DNA of 39,470 bases from an uncultured Oscillospiraceae bacterium (GTDB lineage Bacteria; Bacillota; Clostridia; Oscillospirales; Ruminococcaceae), in the NCBI GenBank assembly GCA_934446565.1, contig CAKSEO010000025.1, positions 1 to 39,470 of the forward strand. Reading direction: 5' to 3'. Each line of letters begins with the position of its first letter. The first letter of the stretch is position 1. Below are positions 30,781 to 37,793 of the stretch, piece after piece. The notes beneath the pieces were generated by a model. The model searched no databases and was not told the origin of the DNA. It saw only the letters and a list, made by a program, of their open reading frames with translations. Made by a program: the position numbers and the translations under genes.

Positions 30781-31602
30781 ATGAGTGATATTCTGTTTAT
30801 CGGCGGCGACAGGCGCATGATCTGCGCAGCGGAGCTTATTTCACAAAGCGGAAGCGTATGTGCGCTCGGATTAGATGGCAGTTTTGAAGAACCATCCGGA
30901 AAATACGGGCGGATCGTTCTGCCGGTGCCGTTTTCCCGCGATGGGACTAATATCAACGCTCCGCTCTCCCCAAAAAATCTCCCGCTGGAGCTGATCACAG
31001 AATACGCTGACGAGGGGACGCATGTTTTTTCCGGCGGTACCTCCCCGCGGTTAAGGGAGCTCTGTGAAATGCACGGGCTTTATCTCACAGACTACATGGC
31101 GATGGAAGAACTGGTGCTGAAAAATGCGCTGCTGACCGCTGAGGGAGCAATATCGCTGCTGATAAGCAGCTGCGACGGAGCTCTGTTCGATTCCACCGCC
31201 GTGCTGCTAGGATACGGCAGGATAGCCAAGTACCTGGCACGACTGCTGCGGGCTTTCCGCTGCCGCGTGACGATAGCTGCGCGAAGCTCAGTACAGCGTG
31301 AAATGGCAATGCTGGACGGACTGTGCACACTTCCCACAGGTCTTGCGGGACTTGCCGCGGCAAGCGCCGATTTTGTGATAAACACTGTTCCCGCCGGAAT
31401 ATTGACTGCGGAATGCTTCGGCAGGATGCATCCTGGCGCCGTTTATATGGAACTCGCGACCCGCTCGGAGACACCCGAAAAGGACTGGGCGGAAAGCACC
31501 GGCGCGATATACATTCCGGCGGGAGGGCTCCCTGGCAGATTTTCTCCCAAAACAGCCGGCGAAGCTATCGCCAGGGCTGTTATCTCCGCAGACCGTTCGT
31601 AA
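30781..31602 (+). CDS. dpaA: Dipicolinate synthase subunit A
   Basis: Subunit of the enzyme (SpoVFA) that oxidises dihydrodipicolinate to dipicolinic acid in the mother cell for loading into spores. The 273-residue chain has a first Rossmann-like half (SDILFIGGDRRMICAAELI) and a second NAD(P)-binding half with LLGYGRIAKYLARLLRAF and VINTVPAGILT, ending LPGRFSPKTAGEAIARAV as in the family. GGAGGTG precedes the ATG. dpaB follows after 56 bases. Confidence 0.9.
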   Translation: MSDILFIGGDRRMICAAELISQSGSVCALGLDGSFEEPSGKYGRIVLPVPFSRDGTNINAPLSPKNLPLELITEYADEGTHVFSGGTSPRLRELCEMHGLYLTDYMAMEELVLKNALLTAEGAISLLISSCDGALFDSTAVLLGYGRIAKYLARLLRAFRCRVTIAARSSVQREMAMLDGLCTLPTGLAGLAAASADFVINTVPAGILTAECFGRMHPGAVYMELATRSETPEKDWAESTGAIYIPAGGLPGRFSPKTAGEAIARAVISADRS

Positions 31603-31621
31603 GGAATGCGGAAACCATCGA

Positions 31622-31661
31622 AAGGAGGACTCCGCCTGAAATACGGCGGTAACTATATATG
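31622..31661 (+). promoter_or_regulatory. Distant ribosome site bridged by a hairpin before dpaB
   Basis: The strong AAGGAGG (31622-31628) lies 30 bases before the ATG of dpaB. Between them CCGCC (31632-31636) can pair with GGCGG (31645-31649). Folding removes 18 bases and leaves about 12 between the ribosome site and the ATG. No better ribosome site lies nearer, and an in-frame TAA 9 bases before the ATG excludes an earlier start. Confidence 0.6.
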
Positions 31662-32261
31662 ACCGACATTTCAAAGCTTTCTGGGCTGAAAGTCGGGGCG
31701 GCGGTGTGCGGGTCGTTCTGCACCTTTTCGCGGGTGTTTCAGGCGTTGTCCGAGCTTGTGGCCGCAGGCTGCGACATAACGCCGATAATGTCAACCTGCG
31801 CCTATACTACCGATACCCGATTTGGCAGAGCGCAGGAGCACGCCGCACGTCTCTTCGACATCACTGGAAAGACAGTGCTCCATGAAATAACCACCACCGA
31901 ACCGATAGGTCCAAAGAAGATGTTCGACGTGCTGTTGGTAGCACCCTGCACCGGCAACACACTGGCCAAACTTGCCGCCGGTATCGTAGATACACCAGTC
32001 TGTATGGCAGTGAAAAGCCACCTGCGGAATCAGCGTCCCGTAGTGATAGCGGTCTCAACTAACGATGCGCTTGCTGGCGCCGCAAAAAACATAGGAACGC
32101 TCCGCAATTACCGCAATTTCTATTTTGTTCCGATATTCCAGGATGACCCGGTCGGAAAACCCTTTTCCATGATATCCGACTTTAGCAGGATACCGCAAAC
32201 AATAGAAGCGGCACTTTCCGGGATACAGATACAGCCGATGATAACGACTATGCAGCAATAA
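31659..32261 (+). CDS. dpaB: Dipicolinate synthase subunit B
   Basis: The flavoprotein-like partner (SpoVFB) of dipicolinate synthase. The 200-residue protein shows KVGAAVCGSFCTFSRVFQAL at the start, the DVLLVAPCTGNTLAKLAAGI segment typical of the flavoprotein fold, and RPVVIAVSTNDALAGAAKNIG. It follows dpaA on the same strand. Presence of both subunits means the host can probably make spores or at least retains the late sporulation pathway. Confidence 0.92.
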   Translation: MTDISKLSGLKVGAAVCGSFCTFSRVFQALSELVAAGCDITPIMSTCAYTTDTRFGRAQEHAARLFDITGKTVLHEITTTEPIGPKKMFDVLLVAPCTGNTLAKLAAGIVDTPVCMAVKSHLRNQRPVVIAVSTNDALAGAAKNIGTLRNYRNFYFVPIFQDDPVGKPFSMISDFSRIPQTIEAALSGIQIQPMITTMQQ

Positions 32262-32266
32262 AAAAC

Positions 32267-32288
32267 AAGGGGCTGAAACCAGCCCCTT
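32267..32288. terminator. Terminator hairpin, left copy
   Basis: AAGGGGCTG, loop AAAC, CAGCCCCTT. On the minus strand it is followed by TTGTTTTTTATT, a good terminator for the mannanase operon; on the plus strand it closes dpaB. An identical 22-base copy lies at 32486-32507 on the other side of the repeat. Confidence 0.8.
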
Positions 32289-32485
32289 CAGTTTGTCGAA
32301 AAAATCAAATCTGCCCGCGAAGCGGGCTTTTGAAATCCGTTTTTTGCTCCGGGTTTCCCGGGGCAAAAAACACTTCTATCCGCACAAGTGTCTAGGCTAC
32401 GCTGGCGACGGCAACGCCGACAAACCGTGCGCGCAGGGCGGATGTTCGTCGGAAAAGTCACTTTAGTGACTTTTTCGACGGTCTG
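32289..32485. repeat. Structured interspersed repeat, copy 3
   Basis: About 197 bases closely matching copy 2: arms CAGTTTGTCGAAAAAATC and GACTTTTTCGACGGTCTG, CCCGCGAAGCGGG, the GTTTTTTGCTCCGGG hairpin, TCCGCACAAGTGTCTAGGCTACGC, GGGCGGATGTTCG and AAAAGTCACTTTAGTGACTTTT. It carries an extra GGCGACGGCAACGCCGAC segment (about 32403-32420) comparable to GCGACGGC in copy 1. It separates two identical 22-base hairpins. Confidence 0.87.
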
Positions 32486-32507
32486 AAGGGGCTGAAACCA
32501 GCCCCTT
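32486..32507. terminator. Terminator hairpin, right copy
   Basis: Exact copy of the hairpin at 32267-32288, located 5 bases after the mannanase stop codon. On the minus strand it runs into the repeat without a T-run; on the plus strand it is followed by TTTAAATTT. Confidence 0.7.
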
Positions 32508-32512
32508 TAAAT

Positions 32513-33925
32513 TTATCCTATTCTGAAGTATTCCCAGTTCTTTAACTGCTGCGGTATCTCACGGACGCCGAAACTGAATTCCGGCAGCTTGTTGTGAGTG
32601 ATATACAGGTCGTTGTTGAAATACTCCACCAGCATCTCGTTGGTGATGCCCTTCTTGGGGTTCGGGTGAGGAGTACCGTTGAGGTCTACCATCGCCTTGC
32701 CTGCTGCGTCGGTTTCGTAGATGAAATCTCCGTTCCATACCATGTAGTAGAGCCACATGGTATTATTAGCTTTGATACCCTCCGGGTCGGGAATATATCC
32801 GCACTCGGTCAGAGCCATCATCTTGCCGGTGGATTCTAATCCCGCAAGCTCGGCGCAATACTTATCGTAGCCCTGAAGTTCGCTGTAGCACTTAGCATAA
32901 TAAGCGGACAGTGCGTCAGCGGAGTTGTCCTCCTGGTCGTAGTAGCGGTCAATGCCCTCGATATCGAATGCGTTCGGGTGGATAGCGGTATGCGGGTTCT
33001 GACCATTCCATACCCAGATGATGTTAGTCAGCTTGTGGTAGTTCTCAAGTCGGTCGTAGAGCATGTACCACAGCTTCTGGAACACCTCGTTAGTTGCGCT
33101 GTCCCTGCCCTGGAGTCCCCACCAGAACCATGCGCCGCTCGCCTCGTGCAGCGGACGGAACAGGATAGTTACGCCCTCGCTCTCCATGCGCTGTATCTTG
33201 GTCGCAATCAGGTCAATGTCGTGGATAACCGTTTCGTACTCCTTTGTGCCTGGAGTTACCGCGTTTACCTGGTTGAAGTTCGTTATCTCATCGGTGTAGA
33301 ACGCATAGCCGCCCTCTGGATTGTCGATATCCTTGGGAACGTTCCAGTGCCATGTAAATGCGCACAGACCGCCGGATTCCTTTGACCACTCTATTGCCTC
33401 GTCTATCATGTCGTCGCTGTGATAGCTGCCGGTGCAGAAGATGAAGTCGTAGCCTTTCATTGCGGTGAGGTCGCCGGTCGCATTGTAGAACACAAGATCC
33501 TCGTAGCACTCGTTGCCCATCATCTGCTGGCAAGTGAGGACCTGTTTTCCGTAGACCTCGCGGAGATAATTCCACACCTCCATGGTTTTTTCATTGGTGC
33601 GGGCATTCTCGGATACTGGCATCGTGGGGTCTACTTCCTTGGATTCGAAATACGATTTCATCGCCTCGTAGTCAGTTTCGTGGGCAAGCGCGACATCCAT
33701 GTCTATATCGCCCTCGCTGTTGAGCGCGATCGGATTTGAAAGGAGCTGACCGCTTTCGCCGTCAGACGGAGTCTGAGCGTCAGCTGTTGAAACCGCGGCG
33801 TCAGTATCCGCAGGGCTTGAGCTTTCCGCCGCTGAGGTGTCAGCGGAAGAAGTGCTGGAATTATTGCATGCGGTCAGGCTCAGCGCCATAGCCGCTGCAA
33901 GCATTACTGAAAGAAATTTTTTCAT
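32513..33925 (-). CDS. GH26 beta-mannanase, lipoprotein
   Basis: Endo-acting enzyme that cuts mannan backbones outside the cell. The 470-residue protein has a lipoprotein signal (FLSVMLAAAMALSLTAC, Cys20), a Ser/Ala/Asp-rich linker to about residue 60, then a GH26 barrel: TWHWN, acid/base Glu261 in FRPLHEASGAWFWWG and nucleophile Glu374 in LTECGYIPD. These two signatures are those of family GH26. It is surface anchored and lies downstream of a cytoplasmic alpha-galactosidase, so the operon fits galactomannan use: outer cleavage first, then removal of galactose side groups inside. Confidence 0.92.
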   Translation of the reverse strand: MKKFLSVMLAAAMALSLTACNNSSTSSADTSAAESSSPADTDAAVSTADAQTPSDGESGQLLSNPIALNSEGDIDMDVALAHETDYEAMKSYFESKEVDPTMPVSENARTNEKTMEVWNYLREVYGKQVLTCQQMMGNECYEDLVFYNATGDLTAMKGYDFIFCTGSYHSDDMIDEAIEWSKESGGLCAFTWHWNVPKDIDNPEGGYAFYTDEITNFNQVNAVTPGTKEYETVIHDIDLIATKIQRMESEGVTILFRPLHEASGAWFWWGLQGRDSATNEVFQKLWYMLYDRLENYHKLTNIIWVWNGQNPHTAIHPNAFDIEGIDRYYDQEDNSADALSAYYAKCYSELQGYDKYCAELAGLESTGKMMALTECGYIPDPEGIKANNTMWLYYMVWNGDFIYETDAAGKAMVDLNGTPHPNPKKGITNEMLVEYFNNDLYITHNKLPEFSFGVREIPQQLKNWEYFRIG

Positions 33926-33936
33926 AGTGTGTTACC

Positions 33937-34140
33937 TTATCTGAATAATGTACATTTTCCGCTTTTTCTGTAGTAATCAATGCGCTGCTGAATAACCTCC
34001 CGGGTAGTTCTGTAGTACTCCGCAAGGCAGTCTATACAGAAAAACTCAGTATCGTTCCGGGATACCAGTTTCTGATGTATCGCGATATCATCGGACCCGA
34101 GTTTAGCGCCGCATTTCTTGCAGGTGGAATAATTGCTCAC
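33937..34140 (-). CDS. Small zinc-ribbon protein
   Basis: A 67-residue protein with two cysteine pairs, CKKC near residue 7 and CIDC near residue 35, forming a probable zinc ribbon (DDIAIHQKLV between them), then EYYRTTREVIQQRIDYYRKSGKCTLF. It sits between alpha-galactosidase and mannanase with gaps of 6 and 11 bases, so it is co-transcribed. Such small zinc-ribbon proteins occur in Ruminococcus genomes but I know no function. It is not an antisense artefact of neighbours, since no other gene covers it. Confidence 0.72.
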   Translation of the reverse strand: MSNYSTCKKCGAKLGSDDIAIHQKLVSRNDTEFFCIDCLAEYYRTTREVIQQRIDYYRKSGKCTLFR

Positions 34141-34146
34141 ACTCTG

Positions 34147-35352
34147 TCAGACCTTAATTACCTTAGCGCGGAGTACTACGCAGCCGTGAGGCTCAACTGT
34201 AGTAACGAAACGCTCGGTGAATGTTCCAAGCTCCTCGTGCTTCCAGCAGTCGTATACGGAAAGTCCGCGTCCGGACGCAGCGGGGAGTCCGATATCCCAG
34301 AACTGAAGGCTCATCTCGCCAGCGCGGTCGCCGAAGTTGAACATACCGATAGCGTAATCGCCGTTTGCAAGCGGCTTAACGAGGGAGAACACGTTGTCCG
34401 GGTTGTTCCACTGCTTTATGCAGTACGGACCGCGGCACTCGATATCCTGGTTGATGGCGATAACGTCCTTGTTTGTGAGTATCTCCTTGGTTGCAGGGGT
34501 CATGTGACGGATATCGCAGCCGATCATCAGCGGGGAGTTCATGATAGCCCACAGGCTGAAATGTGTGCGGTACTCCTCGTCAGTGCAGCCGCCAAGCTTC
34601 GGCATTGTTTCGCCGCTGTCAGCGATGACGTTCACGCCCTGCTCGGTGGAGTTTATCCACTCGTTGTTGCTGCCGCCGTGCATACCTACTACCAGCATGT
34701 CGATGTCGTTGTGGCAGAAGTTGCCGCCGTAGCACTCGTTGCCTATCTGGGAGAGCGCAAGGCGCTTGATGGACTCCCAGTTATCCTGGATATCCCCGGT
34801 GGAACGGAACAGGTGAGCGCCGGATTCTCTTATCCATTTGTATACGTTGTCGTTGCCCCAGTTGCAGGCGGAGAACATGATATCGCGTCCGCAGTTGCGC
34901 AGAGCCATGCTCATTCTCTTGTACAGCACTTCGCCGGGAATGTGGTCGGGCTTGTAGCAGTAGTCGTACTTGAGGTAGTCAACGCCCCATTCTGCAAAGG
35001 TTTCGGCGTCGTCGAACTCATGCTCGAAGCTGCCGGGATGACCGCCACAGGTATGAGTACCGGCGCAGGAATACATACCGAACTTCAGACCCTTGCTGTG
35101 AACGTAATCAGCGACAGGCTTGATGCCGTTAGGGAACTTCCAGTGGTCGGGAACAAGCTTGCCGTTCTTGTCACGCTGCTTTTCGCTCCAGCAGTCGTCG
35201 ATCACAACGTACTCGTAGCCAGCGTCTTTCAGACCCTCGCTTACGAATGCGTCAGCAGCTTCTCTGATGAGTTTGTCGTTTATCTCCCAGGTGAAAGTAT
35301 TCCAGGAATTCCATCCCATAGGCGGGGTGATGCCTAAAAATTTGTTTTCCAT
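34147..35352 (-). CDS. GH27 alpha-galactosidase, cytoplasmic
   Basis: Removes alpha-1,6-linked galactose from galactomannan or raffinose-type sugars. The 401-residue protein starts at the catalytic domain (GITPPMGWNSWNTF), has YVVIDDCW, the nucleophile Asp130 in YLKYDYC and the acid/base Asp187 in RSTGDI, and a C-terminal beta-sandwich. No signal peptide, so it works on imported oligosaccharides. AAGGAG stands before the ATG. It heads an operon with the zinc ribbon and mannanase, driven by the promoter at 35440-35468 and probably repressed at the palindrome 35390-35419. Confidence 0.93.
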   Translation of the reverse strand: MENKFLGITPPMGWNSWNTFTWEINDKLIREAADAFVSEGLKDAGYEYVVIDDCWSEKQRDKNGKLVPDHWKFPNGIKPVADYVHSKGLKFGMYSCAGTHTCGGHPGSFEHEFDDAETFAEWGVDYLKYDYCYKPDHIPGEVLYKRMSMALRNCGRDIMFSACNWGNDNVYKWIRESGAHLFRSTGDIQDNWESIKRLALSQIGNECYGGNFCHNDIDMLVVGMHGGSNNEWINSTEQGVNVIADSGETMPKLGGCTDEEYRTHFSLWAIMNSPLMIGCDIRHMTPATKEILTNKDVIAINQDIECRGPYCIKQWNNPDNVFSLVKPLANGDYAIGMFNFGDRAGEMSLQFWDIGLPAASGRGLSVYDCWKHEELGTFTERFVTTVEPHGCVVLRAKVIKV

Positions 35353-35389
35353 TGATTTCTCCTTAGCGCAGTTAAGTAATGCCTGTTTG

Positions 35390-35419
35390 TTAGCTGAATT
35401 TACTTTACAATTCAGCTAA
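35390..35419. promoter_or_regulatory. Palindromic operator of the galactomannan operon
   Basis: A perfect 11-base inverted repeat TTAGCTGAATT / AATTCAGCTAA with an 8-base centre, placed about 14 to 44 bases after the predicted transcription start. It could be a repressor roadblock site or an RNA hairpin in the leader. No regulator gene is adjacent. Confidence 0.7.
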
Positions 35420-35439
35420 TACCGGGTTATTTCATTGTA

Positions 35440-35468
35440 ATTATAGCATAACCAACGAAATATTTCAA
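35440..35468 (-). promoter_or_regulatory. Galactomannan operon promoter
   Basis: TTGAAA (35463-35468) and TATAAT (35440-35445) on the minus strand, 17-base spacer. Confidence 0.8.
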
Positions 35469-35546
35469 CAGTTTTCAAGCAGATTTTATGTGAAATTTTA
35501 AATATTAAGGGGCTGATTTCGCAGTCTGTTGGGTCTGGCGGAAAAG

Positions 35547-35595
35547 CTATAATTTATGCGGGTAGTGATAAATTAGCAGCAACGTTAAATTATAG
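35547..35595. repeat. Short palindromic element sharing its left end with 39208-39241
   Basis: CTATAATTTA (35547-35556) is the exact inverse of TAAATTATAG (35586-35595). The first 34 bases, CTATAATTTATGCGGGT followed by AGTG and AAATTAGCAG, recur at 39208-39241 with a few changes. An outer pairing (AAGGGGCT near 35507 with AGCCCTT near 35605) could make it the terminator region of the acetyltransferase gene. Confidence 0.65.
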
Positions 35596-35615
35596 TTTTT
35601 AAGTAGCCCTTATTA

Positions 35616-36830
35616 TCAGATATAATCCGAAACATACGGAATAGTGTGGAACAGTATATCGTCCAATATCTCTACGGCGGAGTGCTCCGCGTTTATCCTG
35701 TCCATGACGTACAGCTTTTCAGCAGTCTTGTAACCAAGCAGCAGTGTAGTCAGCGTTGCAATGCTGAGCCCCATCGTATAATCCGGCGTTTCATCAGTGA
35801 TACGGCACTTCCCGTGTTCGAAACGTACCGTGAAACTGCTGTTGTTCCATGGCAGAAGCTCATCGGTCACATCAAACCGGAACACTGCCGGAGGTTCGTC
35901 CGGGTCGCAGGCGTAGCTTTCAAAGAACTCCGCGACGTCGATTATCCTACCCATGGAATATGGACGGATAGTTTCTTTGATATCGCTGTCGTCCAGCTCG
36001 AATGCGATGGATTCGCTGTAGTAGTTGTTCCCGCGCACCTCGTCTATCATGGAATCGTGAGCGTGGATGAACTCCCACAGACCGCGCTGCGCCTCGTGAT
36101 TCAGCGATATCATCTCCTTGACGTGCATGATGTCATTATTAATAAGGTACACCATGTAGCCATAGGGCTCGTCTGAGCTTGAATAGTATATCGCGACTTT
36201 GGTGTCGTCCTCGTCCCAGCGCCAGTATTCCTCCCAGGCAAGATTGTTGCGGTAAAGGCAGCCGTGCGTCTTCTGCGCGAATTTCGTGTGGAGCTCCATG
36301 AATTCCTTGTCGTTCCACTCAACGCGGCGGACGTAGCCCGGCTCCTGTATCTTACGGGGTATCTGGGTATCCTTGACGATATAGGTCATCTTGTTGGAGA
36401 TTATCTCCCAGCCCAAACGGCGATACAGCGGTATGGAATAGGGATAGAGCAGGGCAAACGGGCGGTGGTTTTCGCGCATGCGCGTCAGGCTCTGTATCAT
36501 CAGGCGCTTCATTATGCCATGACCGGTGTGCTCGGGGTAGGTGCAGACGCTGGTGACGAATCCCACCGGGTACTTCACGCCGTAGATGTTCATTTCCAGC
36601 GGGTACACCGCAAATTGAGATACGAGGTCGTCCTTATCGAAGCAGCCGAGGACGTCGGCACGCTGAAGTACCGGGAATTTCGAGCGCTTTATCTCGTCGT
36701 TTTTCCAGCCGGTTTCGGAAAGCTCCTGCTCCGTGACCTGGAAAGCGTATCGCAAAAGCGCGTTGTATTGGTCGATATCTTCAATTGTCAGCGGTCTGAC
36801 GGTGTAATTTGATTCATCGTCCCTGTTCAT
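35616..36830 (-). CDS. Eis-type GNAT N-acetyltransferase
   Basis: A 404-residue protein of the enhanced-intracellular-survival family: an N-terminal GNAT domain (VRPLTIEDIDQYNALLRYAF, the acetyl-CoA loop VTSVCTYPEHTGHGIMKRLM), a second GNAT-like domain (about 160-290), and a C-terminal sterol-carrier-like domain (PPAVFRFDVTDELLPWNN, LLLGYKTAEKLY). Family members acetylate amines, including aminoglycosides in mycobacteria; the natural substrate here is unknown. ATG at 36830 was chosen because AGAGGT stands before it; the longer frame to 36881 reads through the promoter. Confidence 0.88.
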   Translation of the reverse strand: MNRDDESNYTVRPLTIEDIDQYNALLRYAFQVTEQELSETGWKNDEIKRSKFPVLQRADVLGCFDKDDLVSQFAVYPLEMNIYGVKYPVGFVTSVCTYPEHTGHGIMKRLMIQSLTRMRENHRPFALLYPYSIPLYRRLGWEIISNKMTYIVKDTQIPRKIQEPGYVRRVEWNDKEFMELHTKFAQKTHGCLYRNNLAWEEYWRWDEDDTKVAIYYSSSDEPYGYMVYLINNDIMHVKEMISLNHEAQRGLWEFIHAHDSMIDEVRGNNYYSESIAFELDDSDIKETIRPYSMGRIIDVAEFFESYACDPDEPPAVFRFDVTDELLPWNNSSFTVRFEHGKCRITDETPDYTMGLSIATLTTLLLGYKTAEKLYVMDRINAEHSAVEILDDILFHTIPYVSDYI

Positions 36831-36869
36831 ATAAATACCTCTTTTTGTGCTTTTTGAATTTCCGTTAGT

Positions 36870-36898
36870 ATTGTAGCACAATGGAAGTAATTTGTCAA
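36870..36898 (-). promoter_or_regulatory. Promoter of the Eis-type gene
   Basis: TTGACA (36893-36898) and TACAAT (36870-36875) on the minus strand, 17-base spacer. The -35 box lies just past the stop codon of the DUF2798 gene. Confidence 0.8.
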
Positions 36899-36912
36899 CC
36901 GCCGCAGCCGTA

Positions 36913-37398
36913 TCAGCGCTCGGCCGAAGCCGTACTGAGCTGCTTTCTGAATATAGTGCGGAATATCAGCCTTACTACCGGACCAGCGTAGAGTATCTGC
37001 CAGAAGAATGCCATCGGCAGGCACAGTGCCCACTGCTTGAGCCATTGCGGCAGCCAGTCGGCGGTAAATCCATTGTGGATAAAGTTGACGACGAGCGTCA
37101 TGGTCGGCACCATAAGCATGACCATGCAGGTCTGTACGGCGAGGGTGATGAACATTGGCCTGTCGGCATGCGGGTCCATGAAACGGAACGCTATCTTAGC
37201 GGCGAGCTTTGACATGAACAGTAATACGATAAGAAATACGATGACGTATTCTATCCACATTTCGGTTATAGCGGCGAGAAGTGTTCCATATGTAAGCTCG
37301 CCGGTTTGTACAGCTATGCTGTAGACCGTCATTCCGAACACCATGAAGAAAGCCATGATGGCGGTGAATACTACATTCTGAAATTTGGTTCTTGGCAT
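36913..37398 (-). CDS. DUF2798-type membrane protein
   Basis: A 161-residue protein with four hydrophobic spans (about 8-30, 41-66, 82-106 and 122-146). The start MPRTKFQNVVFTAIMAFFMVFGMTVYS and the turn LPMAFFWQILYAGPVVRLIFR match DUF2798, a family of small membrane proteins of unknown function. AGGAGGA precedes the ATG. A terminator hairpin stands in its leader (37427-37459). The acetyltransferase gene downstream has its own promoter. Confidence 0.82.
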   Translation of the reverse strand: MPRTKFQNVVFTAIMAFFMVFGMTVYSIAVQTGELTYGTLLAAITEMWIEYVIVFLIVLLFMSKLAAKIAFRFMDPHADRPMFITLAVQTCMVMLMVPTMTLVVNFIHNGFTADWLPQWLKQWALCLPMAFFWQILYAGPVVRLIFRTIFRKQLSTASAER

Positions 37399-37426
37399 GT
37401 TTTTGTCCTCCTGAATCTTGTTGGAA

Positions 37427-37459
37427 AATAAAAAAGGCGCCGTTACTGCACAGCGCCTT
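37427..37459 (-). terminator. Intrinsic terminator in the DUF2798 leader
   Basis: On the minus strand AAGGCGC (37453-37459) pairs with GCGCCTT (37434-37440), followed by TTTTTATTTT. It lies between the predicted promoter and the ribosome site, so transcription must pass it to reach the gene. I see no classical riboswitch in the short leader. Confidence 0.7.
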
Positions 37460-37470
37460 CACTGCATGAT

Positions 37471-37500
37471 ATTATATCAGATATTCCCTTGCGATGTCAT
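37471..37500 (-). promoter_or_regulatory. Promoter of the DUF2798 gene
   Basis: TATAAT at 37471-37476 on the minus strand with ATGACA at 37495-37500, 18-base spacer. Transcription would start near 37464, only a few bases before the leader terminator. Confidence 0.6.
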
Positions 37501-37585
37501 AGGCATTTTGTACGAAAAAATATCACATGTATGTTGTGCAGAATTTACAAAAATCACGAACTGCTATTCAGAATCATCTTGATAC

Positions 37586-37613
37586 TGCGATGTGTAAATG
37601 TTACAAAATCGCA
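37586..37613. promoter_or_regulatory. Nested dyad upstream of the MATE gene
   Basis: TGCGAT, TGTAA, a 3-base centre, TTACA and ATCGCA form a nested palindrome (37586-37613) about 70 bases before the -35 box of the MATE gene. It looks like a binding site for a dimeric regulator. The remaining part of 37500-37680 is A/T-rich without a gene. Confidence 0.5.
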
Positions 37614-37681
37614 TTACCTAATTTGTGCATTATTCTGTATAAAACATCTGCTTGAGCGATAATAATTGGGTATTTCACCAC

Positions 37682-37710
37682 TTGAATATAAGCCGCTGTT
37701 ACTGTATAAT
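37682..37710 (+). promoter_or_regulatory. MATE gene promoter
   Basis: TTGAAT (37682-37687) and TATAAT (37705-37710) on the plus strand, 17-base spacer, about 75 bases before the start codon. Confidence 0.75.
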
Positions 37711-37793
37711 TACTATTGTTTTTGAGAAAAAAACGCTGTGCAGTAAATGCGTCACAGCTGACTATAACAGTCTTAAAGAAAGGAAACATCATC

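Noticed and set aside
34075..35337. Plus-strand open frame of 420 codons opposite the alpha-galactosidase gene
   Set aside because: It mirrors a gene with intact GH27 motifs; the protein has the Val/Ala/Leu-rich look of antisense frames and no ribosome site.
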